Shown: positions 1 through 11,802 of the stretch, one piece after another
Numbering within the stretch: the stretch's first letter is position 1
Layout: each line of letters opens with the position of its first letter
DNA from: Saxidomus purpurata
Taxonomy: Eukaryota; Mollusca; Bivalvia; Venerida; Veneridae
Assembly: GCA_022818135.1 (NCBI GenBank)
Contig: JAFMSR010000003.1
Location: 11,190,251 to 11,254,250 of the forward strand
Direction: 5' to 3'
DNA: 64,000 nt
Position numbers and translations under genes: made by a program
The notes under the pieces: model-generated
Seen by the model: only the letters and a program-made list of their open reading frames with translations
Database searches by the model: none
What the model was told of the DNA's origin: nothing

Positions 1-74
1 AAATACGATGAATTTAATACAACTCAATTTATAAAGTCATCTATGGCGTCATTAATGATTGTTACGTAGATCAC

Positions 75-225
75 ATTATGCCGTAGTGCAGTGTAACACA
101 ACTGCCTAAGACTTAAAGGGTCCAAGGTTTGATCCCCGTCAGTGCCATGGTGATAGTATACATATTTAAACCCATCAATTCCATATTGCCTCTTCCTCTT
201 CAATGTTGATTCCGTCAGTATAGAC
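75..225 (+). mobile_element. Degenerate tRNA-derived SINE
   Basis: B-box-like GGTTTGATCCCC at about 127-138, followed by the tail ATTGCCTCTTCC...TTGATTCCGTC. The same tail follows the SINE at 56.87 kb (ATTGCCTCTCTCTTCC...TTGATTCGCATTCCGTC), so the two are family members. Confidence 0.5.
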
Positions 226-829
226 AGCAATTGACATAGCTACACAGTCGAGAATAAATCAAAAACTCTATATATGCATACCACAATTCCTCTGCCGATG
301 ATAGATTCAGTTCCATGCAGTGAAGCTAAATAATCAACAATTCTGGTCTTTATTCCGCCATTTTTTCTCTGTACAACATTACCGAGATCTCCAACATGTC
401 TGGAGCTAAAATATAACATAAACCATAAAGCTTTAAAGACTATTGCACTTATCCAGCATTTAGCTGCGACTTAAATTTCACCGTTGCGTTCCAACGTACA
501 CACTTGGCTCACTTCTATACATTGAACAGCAGTTACGGTATACATTGTTTCTAGAATTGTCTCTTTTTATAAGCAGGTGATCGAAGGTAAGTAACTAGTG
601 TATGTAATACTTATTAAGATTGAATAGGAAGAGCCGTCAGCAGTACAGTAACCATATACGCCCAAAGGATATGCCATTACTTAGTGTAGGCCCTTACTGC
701 CCCGGCACATAACGGGTGCAAGAAAAGTTAACAAAAATTTGAAAAAAAGAATCTGGGGGTGGGGTGCCACTCTTCTCCCACCCACCACGCACCAAGGCCA
801 GTATGAGTCTACCTGTCCAATTGGCAAAC
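226..829. other. No recognisable feature
   Basis: AT-rich sequence without a supportable gene. A G/C-rich patch at 750-795 (GGGGGTGGGGTG...CCCACCACGC) is the only compositional change. Confidence 0.5.
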
Positions 830-1258
830 ATTGACATGGCAATTTTGCATTCAATTTTCAAAAGGCCATAACTCCTTTGTTTCTGAAGAAATTCAAATGA
901 AGCTCAAGGGGCATTAACTGTATATAGTAATAAATATTTCCACAACGTTTGATTGAAATGACATTACCAGTGTAGTAGACATGGTTCTGGACATAAGTTA
1001 GGCAATTTTACCTTGGCGAAAACTGACATAGCAATTTTGCATTCAATTTTCAAAGGGCAATAACTCCTGTGTTTCTGAAGCAACTAAACTGAAACTCAAG
1101 GGGAATCAACTGTATATAAATATTAACATTTTCACATAGTTTGATTGATATTTCAGTACCAATGTACATGAGGTAGATATAACTACGGACATGAAAAGCT
1201 AATGGACTGACGGACGGACGGGCGACCAACGCAAAATCACAATACGTCCGGGCATATA
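830..1258 (+). repeat. Pearl-like repeat, two core units plus GACGG tract
   Basis: Two tandem units of about 190 bp share GGCAATTTTGCATTCAATTT, AACTCCT.TGTTTCTGAAG and GAAACTCAAGGGG-like segments. They are followed by ACTGACGGACGGACGGGCGACC and the short right end CAAAATCACAATACGTCCGGGC. Core repeats plus a GACGG tract match the layout of bivalve pearl elements. Confidence 0.6.
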
Positions 1259-4153
1259 AAAAGATCAACCACGAAAGTAAATTTATCAAATCACAGCCTT
1301 ACTTCATCGGATGCCATGGGGACCCGTGCGTGGAATTATGTGGATTATAGTGACCACCCATTGATTCACATCCATTGGTCATGTCGCCATATGTATGCAC
1401 GTGAATACCATGCATACTGCCACTCTTCTTACGTTTGCCATCCACTTTCGGTACGTTGCCTATTTCCACCTGTACACTCAGAAAGTCATACCTGCAGTCG
1501 GAAGTCTGTAAACAAAATACGGTGAATACATCGTAATTTCGTGGGCATTAAATTTCGTGGATCTTTAACAAGATTCAATTTCGTGACTACTTGAATTTGT
1601 GGATTAGAAGCTGCCTTAGTTTAACAATATTTTATTGTACAATATTAGAATTATACAAAAACATTGAACTAATGACAACTTTTACAGTGAACTACAAATT
1701 AATCACATTTCAATATATTCACTTTTAACAGCATCGTCATATGAATAAACTAAAATATATAATCTATTTTATTTGTATTGAATCCAAATCAGTGCTCTAA
1801 CCAATGTTTTGTTTGGGGAAGAAATAGTCCAAACGTAAACAAATCTAAGTATCTCTTTACCTACGTATAAACAAGACAATTATTCATTTGAGAAAATGTA
1901 TACCTGAATAACTGTACCTCATCGCTCACATCTTCGCTTATATGCGAACATTAGCAAGCCAGAAATTACGATTACAAAGTTTAACCACGACGCTGACATA
2001 TGTAATTAGCCGCAAAATGAACTGTTTTGGTTTGCTGAATGTCGCAAGTTTTTAAACAAGGAAAGTCTATCGAAAAAACAACTGCCTTTTCACACTTATA
2101 TAAGTCCTTTTCCAGCAGTTACTAAGTATTGAGTTTATATTGGGTAAACTAACTGAATTTTCTAACTCACCACTGGCTGCATGAAATAAAGGTTGCCCTT
2201 GATCGAACTTGGCCTGTTTGGATTTGAAATCAGTTTACAAACGGCGTACAAATCTGAAATGAAAATATATCGGTCATATTGACGTAAGTATGTAACAGCT
2301 ACGACATTCATATTTTTTCACGTAAACATTTTAAATCACAAATGGGAACCAGTGATGCGAAGGGGTTTATTTTTTCTAGATCACTACGCATTCATTGAGT
2401 CTTTTTATTTGAATTAGCAGTGTTAAGGGTTGTGAATGCACAAAGCAAAGAAAACTAGAACTATCACTGTCGGTGATTTATACCCCCGTCGTGGCCTTGA
2501 CACAGAGATGGATATATGAATTCCTTAAGGACTGTTTCCACTGATCAGATTCCCTTTCCGTGCAGTGGTAACTGGTTGCTAAGGAATAGCCTAGCAAAAA
2601 TATATGTACACTACACCAATGAAAAATTGAAAGGCTGTAACTCAATGAAAAACAATATGCATAAATAGGTTTGGTACCAGTCACTCCTGTAAAGTTTCAT
2701 TGGTATCTGGCATGTGGCTGCTGGTAAATAGCGCGGATAATATGTGCACGGGACACACAGGCGGACAATGTGTTTCCAGTATACCCCCCTTAAACTTCGT
2801 TTACCGGGCTATAACAAAAACAGGTAAAAATAAATTACTGAACAGGAGCAACTTCAAGTTAAGCAAGATTTGCGGACTGGCTACCCGCGCTAAAATTGCG
2901 AAAACTAGAAAGTTAATCTGAAATGTTTTTAAACACAAACAACAATAAAACGTAGGCCTCTGTTTTCACTCATGTGTGATCAAAACAAAAATAATGGCTG
3001 TCTTGTCGTGTTATACACATAAAACATCACTCAACGACCATGACAGCTGTTATTAAAATGCACATATTAATACTTTACTAAATGTCAAGAATTTAGCATT
3101 TTTGCACATTAAACAGCGGATCTGTGGATATGAAATGGCAAACATAATTATGAAAAGAGCTTAAAATTAGCCTAGTTGCTTCGCAAGTTTGTTACTGGAA
3201 CAACATACATTGTAAAACACATTTCAAATTATTCTGCCTTTGTAACCAGTGCAGAATAGGATCAGGTTGGACATACATTCAATCTGATCATGATCTGCAC
3301 TGTCCGCTTTTCAGTCATTTCAGTGAACACCATTATAAACAATTAATGGTTCTGAATGATACAAGTCCGTGTCAGAACTTAAGCGATTTAAAAATGTTAA
3401 TATCAGTTAAATTCTTATGCATACAAGGAAGGACTGACTTCCAAATAAAATTTACAAAACATTAAATGTAATTCAAATTACCTCTCACGTTATCTTTTTG
3501 TTCTTACCTTTTTTCTCACAAACTGTTCCGTTGTTTTTTAAAGGAGCACCAGAAACCAAACAAATGCAGGAACAACATACTCCAACGAGAATAACAGACC
3601 GATACATCGCTATGTATTTGTCAACGCGGAAAACTCGAATCCAAATAATAATCAAAAACAAACTTCTTTCACGCTAGATGTGTGTACACTCTTTGTTAAA
3701 CGTTTCACGTTGCCGTCGTATTTACGTTATTTGGTTTATACGCAAATGTTTCATCAATCATGTACTAGTGTATTCATGGCGACAACTCCAGTCAATCATA
3801 CACCAATTATGTGCGACGTTGGCGCGCTGACAATCGAGAGGAAAAAAACAATCTATCTAACGTGTTTAATTCAGTGAACAGACGTTAGCATTGTCGTATT
3901 GCGTAATAACAGGAAAATGAAATAACTGGTAGAAACTAAGTGACATAATGCTCACGAAACCCATAAATTATCATTTTACCGTAGAATAACTTCGTGATAA
4001 CATGTTTTAGTTACTGATACATAGTACGGTTATTTGGTGAAAACGAGAGGACTGTGTAGACATCATGGCTATGCACAGTACAGTGGTTTGTGTGTGCCAA
4101 ACATTTACCAAATTTTACAATAGGTCCTTAGATCTCTTGAGTTAATATATATA
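1259..4153. other. No recognisable gene
   Basis: AT-rich. The only structure seen is a cluster of AATTTCGTGG-like motifs at about 1,533-1,605. The short open frames here have no recognisable domain, signal peptide or splice context. Confidence 0.5.
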
Positions 4154-4343
4154 CAGTAAATAACGGCTCCATATATAACGACTCCGGATATAGCGACAGT
4201 CCGGATATAATGAACACATTTTCTCTGCCCGAGTTATTTCTTTCTTTATCTTATATACAACTGATATAGTGATATAACAAACCCCGGATATAAGGAGCAA
4301 GTTTAAACTGTCCCGAGCAGTTCGTTATATACGGAGTTTACTG
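4154..4343. mobile_element. Pogo-like MITE, copy 1
   Basis: Ends CAGTAAATAACGGCTCC and GTTATATACGGAGTTTACTG are inverted and flanked by TA (4152-4153, 4344-4345). The interior has several CCGGATATA motifs. About 190 bp, no coding capacity. Three relatives follow at 26.4, 42.5 and 43.3 kb. Confidence 0.8.
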
Positions 4344-4668
4344 TAATATCGACTTAAACACATTTCTTATGCCAGGCACAACATATCCATATTTCTATCG
4401 AGATGTTATTTACAACATCCGTTACTAAGCAACAACGATCAATCGATCTCATATTTTTTAAGACAGAACAATAGCTTTTAAACCCACAACATGCTTGGTG
4501 ACTGACCCCTTTACATTCAGTTATTACGCTTTCCTGGTTGACTTATTCATACGTTTGTACTAGATTTTAATTCATCTATTCTTGATTGAGGAAAGCACTT
4601 ACAACTAAAATAAGTTAGATTTATCGCTCGATACTCTCCGAGTTTTATAAGCCTCGAGGAGAGAGGGG

Positions 4669-4671
<3 letters not shown>

Positions 4672-4707
<36 letters not shown>
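4672..4707. repeat. (GA)n microsatellite
   Basis: About 18 dinucleotide copies next to a short G run. Confidence 0.95.
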
Positions 4708-4716
<9 letters not shown>

Positions 4717-4734
4717 GACTCATCCAAGGACAAT

Positions 4735-4802
4735 ATCAGTGTAGCATTCGAACCCAGAACACTGCGATCCTGAGACAAATACACTAGGCTACTAGTGCGT
4801 CA
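4735..4802 (-). mobile_element. Possible tRNA-derived SINE head
   Basis: The minus strand carries CTGGGTTCGAATGC (B-box-like) with TAGCCTAGTG upstream at plausible spacing. Degenerate. Confidence 0.3.
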
Positions 4803-4835
4803 CGGTGTTTGGTCACACAATGACTATTAAAAGTC

Positions 4836-6655
4836 ATGTTGCCCTTCATAAAAGTCATATTGCCCTTCAGCTTGTATTATTGCCCTTTATACTGGCTTCA
4901 GCTTCTATTATTGCCCTTCATACTGGCTTCAGCTTGCCTGATATTATTGCCCTTTATACTAGCTTCAGCTTGTATTATTGCCCTTTATACTAGCTTCAGC
5001 TTGTATTATTGCCCTTTATACTAGCTTCAGCTTGTATTATTGCCCTTTATACTGGCTTCAGCTTGTATTATTGCCCTTCATACTAGCTTCAGCTTGTATT
5101 ATTGCCCTTTATACTGGCTTCAGCTTGTATTATTGCCCTTCATACTAGCTTCAGCTTGTATTATTGCCCTTTATACTGGCTTCAGCTTGTATTATTGCCC
5201 TTCATACTAGCTTCAGCTTGTATTATTGCCCTTTATACTGGCTTCAGCTTGTATTATTGCCCTTCATACTAGCTTCAGCTTGTATTATTGCCCTTTATAC
5301 TGGCTTCAGCTTGTATTATTGCCCTTCATACTAGCTTCAGCTTGTATTATTGCCCTTTATACTGGCTTCAGCTTGTATTATTGCCCTTCATACTAGCTTC
5401 AGCTTGTATTATTGCCCTTTATACTGGCTTCAGCTTGCATTATTGCCCTTTATACTAGCTTCAGCTTGTATTATTGACCTTCATACTGGCTTCGCATTGT
5501 ATGATTGCCCTTCATACTAGCTTCACATTGTATGATTGCCCTTTATACTGGATTCAGCTTGTATTATTGACCTTCATACTGGCTTCACATTGTATGATTG
5601 CCCTTCATACTGGATTCAGCTTGTATTATTGACCTTCATACTAGCCTCAGCTTGTATTATTGACCTTCATACTAGCTTCAGCTTGTGTTATTGCTCTTCA
5701 TACTAGCTTCAACTTGTATTATTGCCCTTCATACTAGCTTCAGCTTGTATTATTGACTTTCATACTGGCTTCGGCTTGTATTATTAGCCTTCATACTAGC
5801 TTCAGCTTGTATTATTGACCTTCATACTAGCTTCAGCTTGTATTATTGACCTTCATACTGGCTTCAGCTTGTATTATTGCTCTTCATACTAGCTTCAACT
5901 TGTTTCATTGCCCTTCATACTAGCTTCAGCTTGTATTATTGACCTTCATACTGGCTTCGGCTTGCATTATTACCCTTCATACTGGCTTCAACATGTATTA
6001 CTGACCTTCATACTAGCTTCAGCTTGTTTTATTGACCTTTATACTAGCTTCAACTTGTATTATTGACCTTCATACTAGCTTCAGCTTGTTTTATTGACCT
6101 TCATACTAGCTTCAGCTTGTATTATTGACCTTCATACTGGCTTCGGCTTGCATTATTACCCTTCATACTGGCCTCAACATGTATTACTGACCTTCATACT
6201 AGCTTCAGCTTGTTTTATTGACCTTTATACTAGCTTCAACTTGTATTATTGACCTTCATACTAGCTTCAGCTTGTTTTATTGACCTTCATACTAGCTTCA
6301 GCTTGTATTATTGACCTTCATACTGGCTTCGGCTTGTATTATTACCCTTCATACTAGCTTCAACTTGTATTATTGACCTTTATACTAGCTTCAGCTTGTA
6401 TTATTTCCCTTCATACTGGCTTCAGCTTGTATTATTGCTCTTCATACTAGCTTCAACTTGTATTATTACCCTTCATACTAGCTTCAGCTTGTATTATTGA
6501 CCTTCATACTGGCTTCGGCTTGTATTATTAGCCTTCATGCTAGCTTCAGCTTGTATTATTGACCTTCATACTAGCTTCAGCTTGTATTATTGACCTTCAT
6601 ACTGGCTTCAGCTTGTATTATTGCTCTTCATACTAGCTTCAGCTTGTATTATTCC
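4836..6655. repeat. 31-bp minisatellite with higher-order structure
   Basis: About 58 copies of a 31-bp unit (core TTGCCCTTCATACTGG plus CTTCAGCTTGTATTA). From roughly 5,040 to 5,430 the units alternate between TTTATACTGG and TTCATACTAG variants, giving a 62-bp repeat. From about 5,775 to 6,655 a CTTCGGCTTG variant recurs at 5775, 5961, 6147, 6333 and 6519, exactly every 186 bases, i.e. a six-unit higher-order repeat. Because 31 is not a multiple of three, any open frames cycle through all three readings and are not coding. Confidence 0.95.
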
Positions 6656-6759
6656 CCTTCCAAGAAATTTCCAGCCGTTTGACCGGACATCGATCCGTAA
6701 AAAATGATATTAACGGACCAGGCAGGTAATAGATCTATACATTTGAAATCGCCCTTCCT

Positions 6760-7157
6760 TATACTCTACGTAAAATTTGTTTGAGTACTGACAATTTTTA
6801 AAGTTTTCCCTATATTAGCCAATGTAAAATCAAGTAACCCCACTGGCGGGGTCAATTTTGACCCCCGGGGTCATGATTTGAACAATCTTGGCAGAGGTCC
6901 ATTAGAAAATTCTAGGTGCTGAATATCTAAGATCTCGGCCTTGTGGTTTCAGAGAAGATTTTTTTTAATTTAACCTATGTGCTGCCATAGCAACCGGAGT
7001 TTAGCATGAAATGAAAGTCTTTGAACAAACTTGGTAGAACTCAATGCCAGGAACATCCCTGCCATCAGTGTCATCCCCATTGGCCGAGCGATTTCAGAGA
7101 TGTCGTTCGAAGCAATTGTGGACGGACAGTGCTTAAAGGTCACATGAGCTAAGGTAA
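6760..7157 (+). repeat. Pearl-like repeat family A, fragment
   Basis: Carries the family landmarks GGGGTCAATTTTGACCC, GGGGTCATGATTTGAACAA, CCTTGTGGTTTCAGAGAAG and AGGAACATCCCTGCCA, ending with GGACGGACAG. The left terminus is missing. Better copies are at 30.1, 47.5, 53.9 and 61.6 kb. Confidence 0.75.
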
Positions 7158-8300
7158 GCATCGATGTAATATCACGTTAATTTCACTCTGGAATACCAAA
7201 AGTAGTGCGACAATATCACTTTTGGTGTCCACTCGGTGAAATTATAGCGTGATTTAATCATTTTACACCGACACCAACAATTATCCATCGTTTAATACAC
7301 AACCTTATGAGTTAGCATTTACAAAATCTTAAACAAGTATGTCATTAACTGAGTAATGAATTTACAAAATATAGATATTCTGTTTTTACACTTAAAAAGA
7401 AATATTCAAATTGCTATCCTGCAGTGTTATGCAGAAATTACGTAACTTCATATATCTATAATCTAAATTACAGACCGACATAGTCTCGCATTACTTAACT
7501 TAACTGCTTTATTAGTAATATGTCAAATGCAGCTTCATTTCCATACAGGATTGGTTCGATTGTCATCAGTAACACGAACGTGCGATTGTTATATAACTAA
7601 ACGGTAATACTGTGTGATAAGCGTAGGCGCAAAAACAAGTCATGATCAGTTTCGGACGGTGTATTAACTTACATATGGGGATTTGCATAAGAACTCATTA
7701 ACTCAACGATTTTCTATCGTGTGTCTAAAACTGCATCTTACTTTGCTAGCCGATGTTTTTACGATTATTGGTCGAGCGTAAGCTTTCAAAATCTCTTACG
7801 GAATCATTGTTTGATTTTTCAAAATTTGTTACTAATATTTTTTTATAATTATTAAATAGAGGATAATTGTTGGTTTCGGTGTAAGATCACGTTATAATTT
7901 CACCGAGTGGGCACCAAAAGTGATATTTTCACGAGTGGCGCAGCCACGAGTGAAAATAACTACTTTTGGTGTTCACGAGTGAAATTAACGTGATATTACA
8001 CCGATACCAACAATTTTTCTGTTTATTTTATGGTTAAAACTCTACTTTTATTGAGTTTGTTTCTATAAAACATTGAAAATCGCGGGAAACGTCATCAGAA
8101 AATATAGCACAAATGACGTCATTTTAACGACGTCATCGTCGTATGGTCTCCAGCGTTAATAATGCTCGGTATACCGTTTGACGTAAATCCGGGCTAAAGA
8201 TTGTAAAAACAGTGAAAAATAAAAATCCACTGTTTCAAAACTGTGGATTATCACTTTTATTTCACTGAGAAAACTCTATAATTCACTGGAAAACATAAAA
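7158..8300. mobile_element. Fold-back element with long inverted arms
   Basis: Arms 7158-7286 and 7861-8011 are inverted: GGATAATTGTTGGT, TCGGTGTAA, ATAATTTCACCGAGTGG, CACCAAAAGTGATATT and GTGAAATTAACGTGATATTA match across them. The 570-bp spacer is AT-rich. Sequence right of the second arm (ATGACGTCATTTTAACGACG, GTGGATTATCACTTTTA) belongs to the same family, as seen at 39.54-39.92 and 44.09-44.37 kb in the opposite orientation. Confidence 0.7.
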
Positions 8301-8464
8301 TAAAGTAGTTTTTTTTTACCAAAATTGGTTCAGGTAATAGATCTATTTTGAAAACATCCGTAGAGCTACTGTGACATTTTCTTCAAACGTTTTTCACTTT
8401 TTGACAATGCCTTTACACAAAATCACGATGGCTATTTACGAAACTCGAAGTCACGATGACGATA

Positions 8465-8510
8465 CGCGAAGTTACGATGGAACTTTGCACATCGCCATCG
8501 TTACTTCGCG
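8465..8510. repeat. Short hairpin
   Basis: CGCGAAGTTACGATGG and CCATCGTTACTTCGCG pair with one mismatch around a 14-base loop. The rest of 8.3-9.28 kb has no recognisable feature. Confidence 0.6.
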
Positions 8511-9285
8511 TTATCGCACGCTGAATAGTTAGAGTGAAGCGATGGTCCTAACGAAACACAATATCTAAACTACCATACATGTATAGTGCCAGGTAACTCT
8601 CCAAATCAAAGCACTGAACGTACTGGTGAGACGGTTGTGTAGGCATGTGTACAGCAATACCGAAATGTTCAACTCTAAGTGAAATACCGAAATTTTCACT
8701 CCAAGACGTGAAATTGATCACTCAAAGTCCAAGACGTGAAAGTGATCACTCATTTATTCTGTGCAATTCTGTTCAATTACTAATTTAAAGTAGGATTTTA
8801 AGTGCTCAATTAAAAGAGACCTAACTGCTCAAATCCAAGACGTCATAATGTAAACTAGAGATGGATGTTAATGTCAAGGAAATAAAAACTGATTACTTGT
8901 GTTTCAGATTGCAAATTTGTAAATGAACTTGCAATAATACAGCGCTCAAAATGTAGTACTAAAGAGCTATAGTTTTGTTTGAAAAAACTATTGTCAGTCG
9001 TAAATTTAAAACTTCAGTCAAATCAGCCGTGCAACTCATGGGCACAGACGATACACAAACATTAAGAGCATGCTAACTCATAAACAGTAAATTCTTAAAT
9101 TACTCCGGATAAACTTTTTGTGTATCGCATGTCAACAAGAACAACATAGCCTACTTGTTTCATACATTCTCGTCATCAGAAGCATTCATTATATAATATC
9201 ATGTGTGTTAAAAGCTCGGCAAATGACTATAAGGTTTGTTACATACAACCACTACATGTAGTAGTATAACTTCCATGATATAGAG

Positions 9286-9424
9286 AATAATAGGTTGGTA
9301 GCGTGGATGGAGAAAGTTTATCTGGCAAGGCGGAGGAATTTATCGGGTGAGCCGAAGGCGAACTCGAAAAATTCCGGAGCCGAGCCAGATAAACTTTCTC
9401 CAACCACGCTACCAAACTATTATT
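9286..9424. mobile_element. Palindromic hairpin MITE
   Basis: AATAATAGGTTGGTAGCGTG and its complement bound an almost fully self-complementary 139-bp unit (GAGAAAGTTTATCTGGC in both arms), turning at GAGCCGAAGGCGAACTC. Confidence 0.8.
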
Positions 9425-9994
9425 CTATTTATCCTGTCATTCTTTCTAACATTGAAAACACACCTTGAAATGTCTGGTTTTATTGTGAAACTAGCTAAAA
9501 CATAAGTAAAGAATATGCGGGCTGGACACACGCAGACAAAAAGTAGTTCTCATTTCAAATTTTATTTATGTCAGAATATTGTGCATAACGAAGAACTATA
9601 TCATGTTAATCATAATACCGCAGGTAAATATGATTGGTCAAGAACCTCTGTATATGAGACCGTTTACACTAAGTGGAGCCTCATCATTTTTGCCTTTTCT
9701 GATTGTGTAAACTTTGCTTACGTTCAAAACAAAATGGCCGCCGTGCAACCGATTCGATTTTCTCAACGACGTTTGTAAGCACTGCACATGTTTTTCGGAA
9801 AAATAATTCAAATTCAAAGACCTTAAAACTTATATTGATGCTGTTTTTACCTTTCTTTCTTCCCAGACAAAACGGGTTACGAACATAAGATCTCATTTCA
9901 GTCGATCAAGCTCCTTTTCCATGAATGATTAAATTCCAGTTTTTTATAATGAAAACACTGTCACTGACAATAATAAGTACTCTTCAAATTAATA

Positions 9995-10470
9995 GCGGGA
10001 AAGCCCCGTCGGCGAAGCCGACGGGGCGTTTCCGCCCTATAGGTAATGCGTATAACATGTATAAAGCATGTCAGTAAGTAACAAGTTCAAAAATCCTATT
10101 TTTCAAACATTTTTCTACATATACTATCAACTTCTGAAATGTGCTCCGGCATAAATAGGATTTAAGCCGCGGTTAAAATATTTAAGCTCCGGCATAAATA
10201 TGATTTTAGTCGCGGCTTAAATCCTATTTATGCCGGAGCTTAAATATTTATGCCGCGGCTAAAATCATATTTATGCCGGAGCTAAAATATTTTAACCGCG
10301 GCTTAAATCATATTTATGCCGGAGCTAAAATATTTTTACCGCGGCTTAATTAATTATTTTTGGTGGCGATGGCCAACCATAAACGCCTACATACAGTTTA
10401 ATTGTCAAATAAAAATGTAACAACTTTTTTCCAGTCTATTACAATTTGACGTATTTCAGGGCTTTCCCGC
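9995..10470. mobile_element. Palindrome-rich element with GCGGGAAAGCCC termini
   Basis: Terminal inverted GCGGGAAAGCCC / GGGCTTTCCCGC. The left end continues into a perfect GC hairpin (CCCCGTCGGC-GAA-GCCGACGGGG). The centre (10,144-10,348) is a five-copy array of about 43 bp alternating CTCCGGCATAAATA and GCCGCGG motifs, with the first two copies inverted relative to the last three. Confidence 0.7.
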
Positions 10471-11034
10471 TTGTTAGGCAGTGCCTAATTTCATATTAGT
10501 TTTCCTTTCTGCAACTAACTGCTGCTGACAGGACATTCATGTACAAATTCAGCCTCTGGAATGACGAAACAAAATACCGCCAGATCAGGGGAAAATCTAA
10601 AAACAAAATGTTCTTTTCTATCCTGTTTATGCACGATTTTAATTGTCTTACTAAAATAAAGTGAAGTCCTTCTCTAATAAAACGCTATTTATCCTTATTT
10701 GTGTCACATGAATTAGCCGAAGTAATAAATTGAAACTGGGAAATCTTTCAATTCAATACACTAGGTACAAATAATGGCTACCAAAACATTATAGCTGCCT
10801 CAGTGACGTAGACTTGAACTGATGACGTAATAAAATCGAAATGGGACCAGTTTAACGGAATTGATTTATTATGTGACTGCAAATAATACAAAATTTCACA
10901 CCAGGCTAGTGAAGAGCTTTGCTTTTGAGTGGAAAACAAGCCACACGTTTATTTTTCTTTCAATAAAGTAGTTCGGCAATCACACACAAGTCACGTGGTC
11001 AACTGCCGAATATCAAAAAATTTATCCGGCACCC
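10471..11034. other. No recognisable feature
   Basis: AT-rich flank of the 6.7 kb element. No gene or repeat seen. Confidence 0.5.
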
Positions 11035-11038
11035 TGAA

Positions 11039-11664
11039 CACAGTGTACAACCTCCGGCGTTGACAGCAGTTCCGGCGTTGACAGCAGCTCCAAATTCAAA
11101 TGCGCGTTTTTACGCAGGGTAGGCATTTGTGAATGGTGTTGCCTTTTCTGTTGTCTTTGTGAGTAACGGCCAGTAAATATTGTTTCACCATAGATCAAGG
11201 AATCAGCACGTGAAATTATGTCTAAAAGGGCACCGCCAATGAGGAGAAAATCCTCGGTAAATACGAAAGTTTTGCCGAAAATCGAGCGTTTTCGCTTTCG
11301 GCATTAATTATAAGTGTTAATATTCAGACATGAAAAAGATTGAATATCCGGGGACAAACTTCAACCATTTCTCTATAAGTCTACCAAGTGTCACCTTGTA
11401 ATATGCCGATTTAAAGGAGATACATGCGTTTAAAGTTGACAAGGTACACGAATCTGGCTTACGGGATTAGCAGTTCCTTTTCGTAACGGTTATAGATGAC
11501 AGCAGGTCCCGTCAATTTTTATGTGAACGGGACAGCAGTGTCGAAAAATGCGAAATCCACTGAAAATTGCGTGTTTCAGTCGTTTTGCATGGCTTGTTTG
11601 TTTCTTTTTCTGCCCAAAATGGCATTGCAACTAATACATGTGAACTGCGGGTAAATAACACTTA
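11039..11664 (+). repeat. Left terminal inverted repeat arm
   Basis: Begins CACAGTGTACAACC, then carries a tandem TCCGGCGTTGACAGCAG pair (11053-11069, 11071-11087). It contains an internal CGAAA-rich hairpin around 11,265-11,305. Inverted partner at 17149-17774. Confidence 0.9.
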
Positions 11665-11670
11665 CAATTA

Positions 11671-11802
11671 TAGACTAATTTTGAGGTCAATATATAGTTT
11701 TGCGGACCTGTTAAAAGTGATATTGACCGAGGACGAAGTCCGAGGTCAATATCATTCTTTTACAGGTCCGCAAATCTATATATTGACCGAAACATTAGTC
11801 TA
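11671..11802. mobile_element. Palindromic MITE
   Basis: A near-perfect hairpin: TAGACTAATTTTGAGGTCAA pairs with TTGACCGAAACATTAGTCTA, and GCGGACCTGTTAAAAGTGAT with its complement. The turn is around GAGGACGAAGTCCGAGG. It lies just inside the left arm of the 6.7 kb element and has no counterpart by the right arm. Confidence 0.7.

Noticed and set aside
4805..5024. Overlapping open frames at the start of the 31-bp array
   Set aside because: A period of 31 makes each frame cycle through all three readings; the peptides are the same repeat in different phases.
4836..6655. CRISPR-like regular repeats
   Set aside because: Units are contiguous with no unique spacers; it is a eukaryotic minisatellite.
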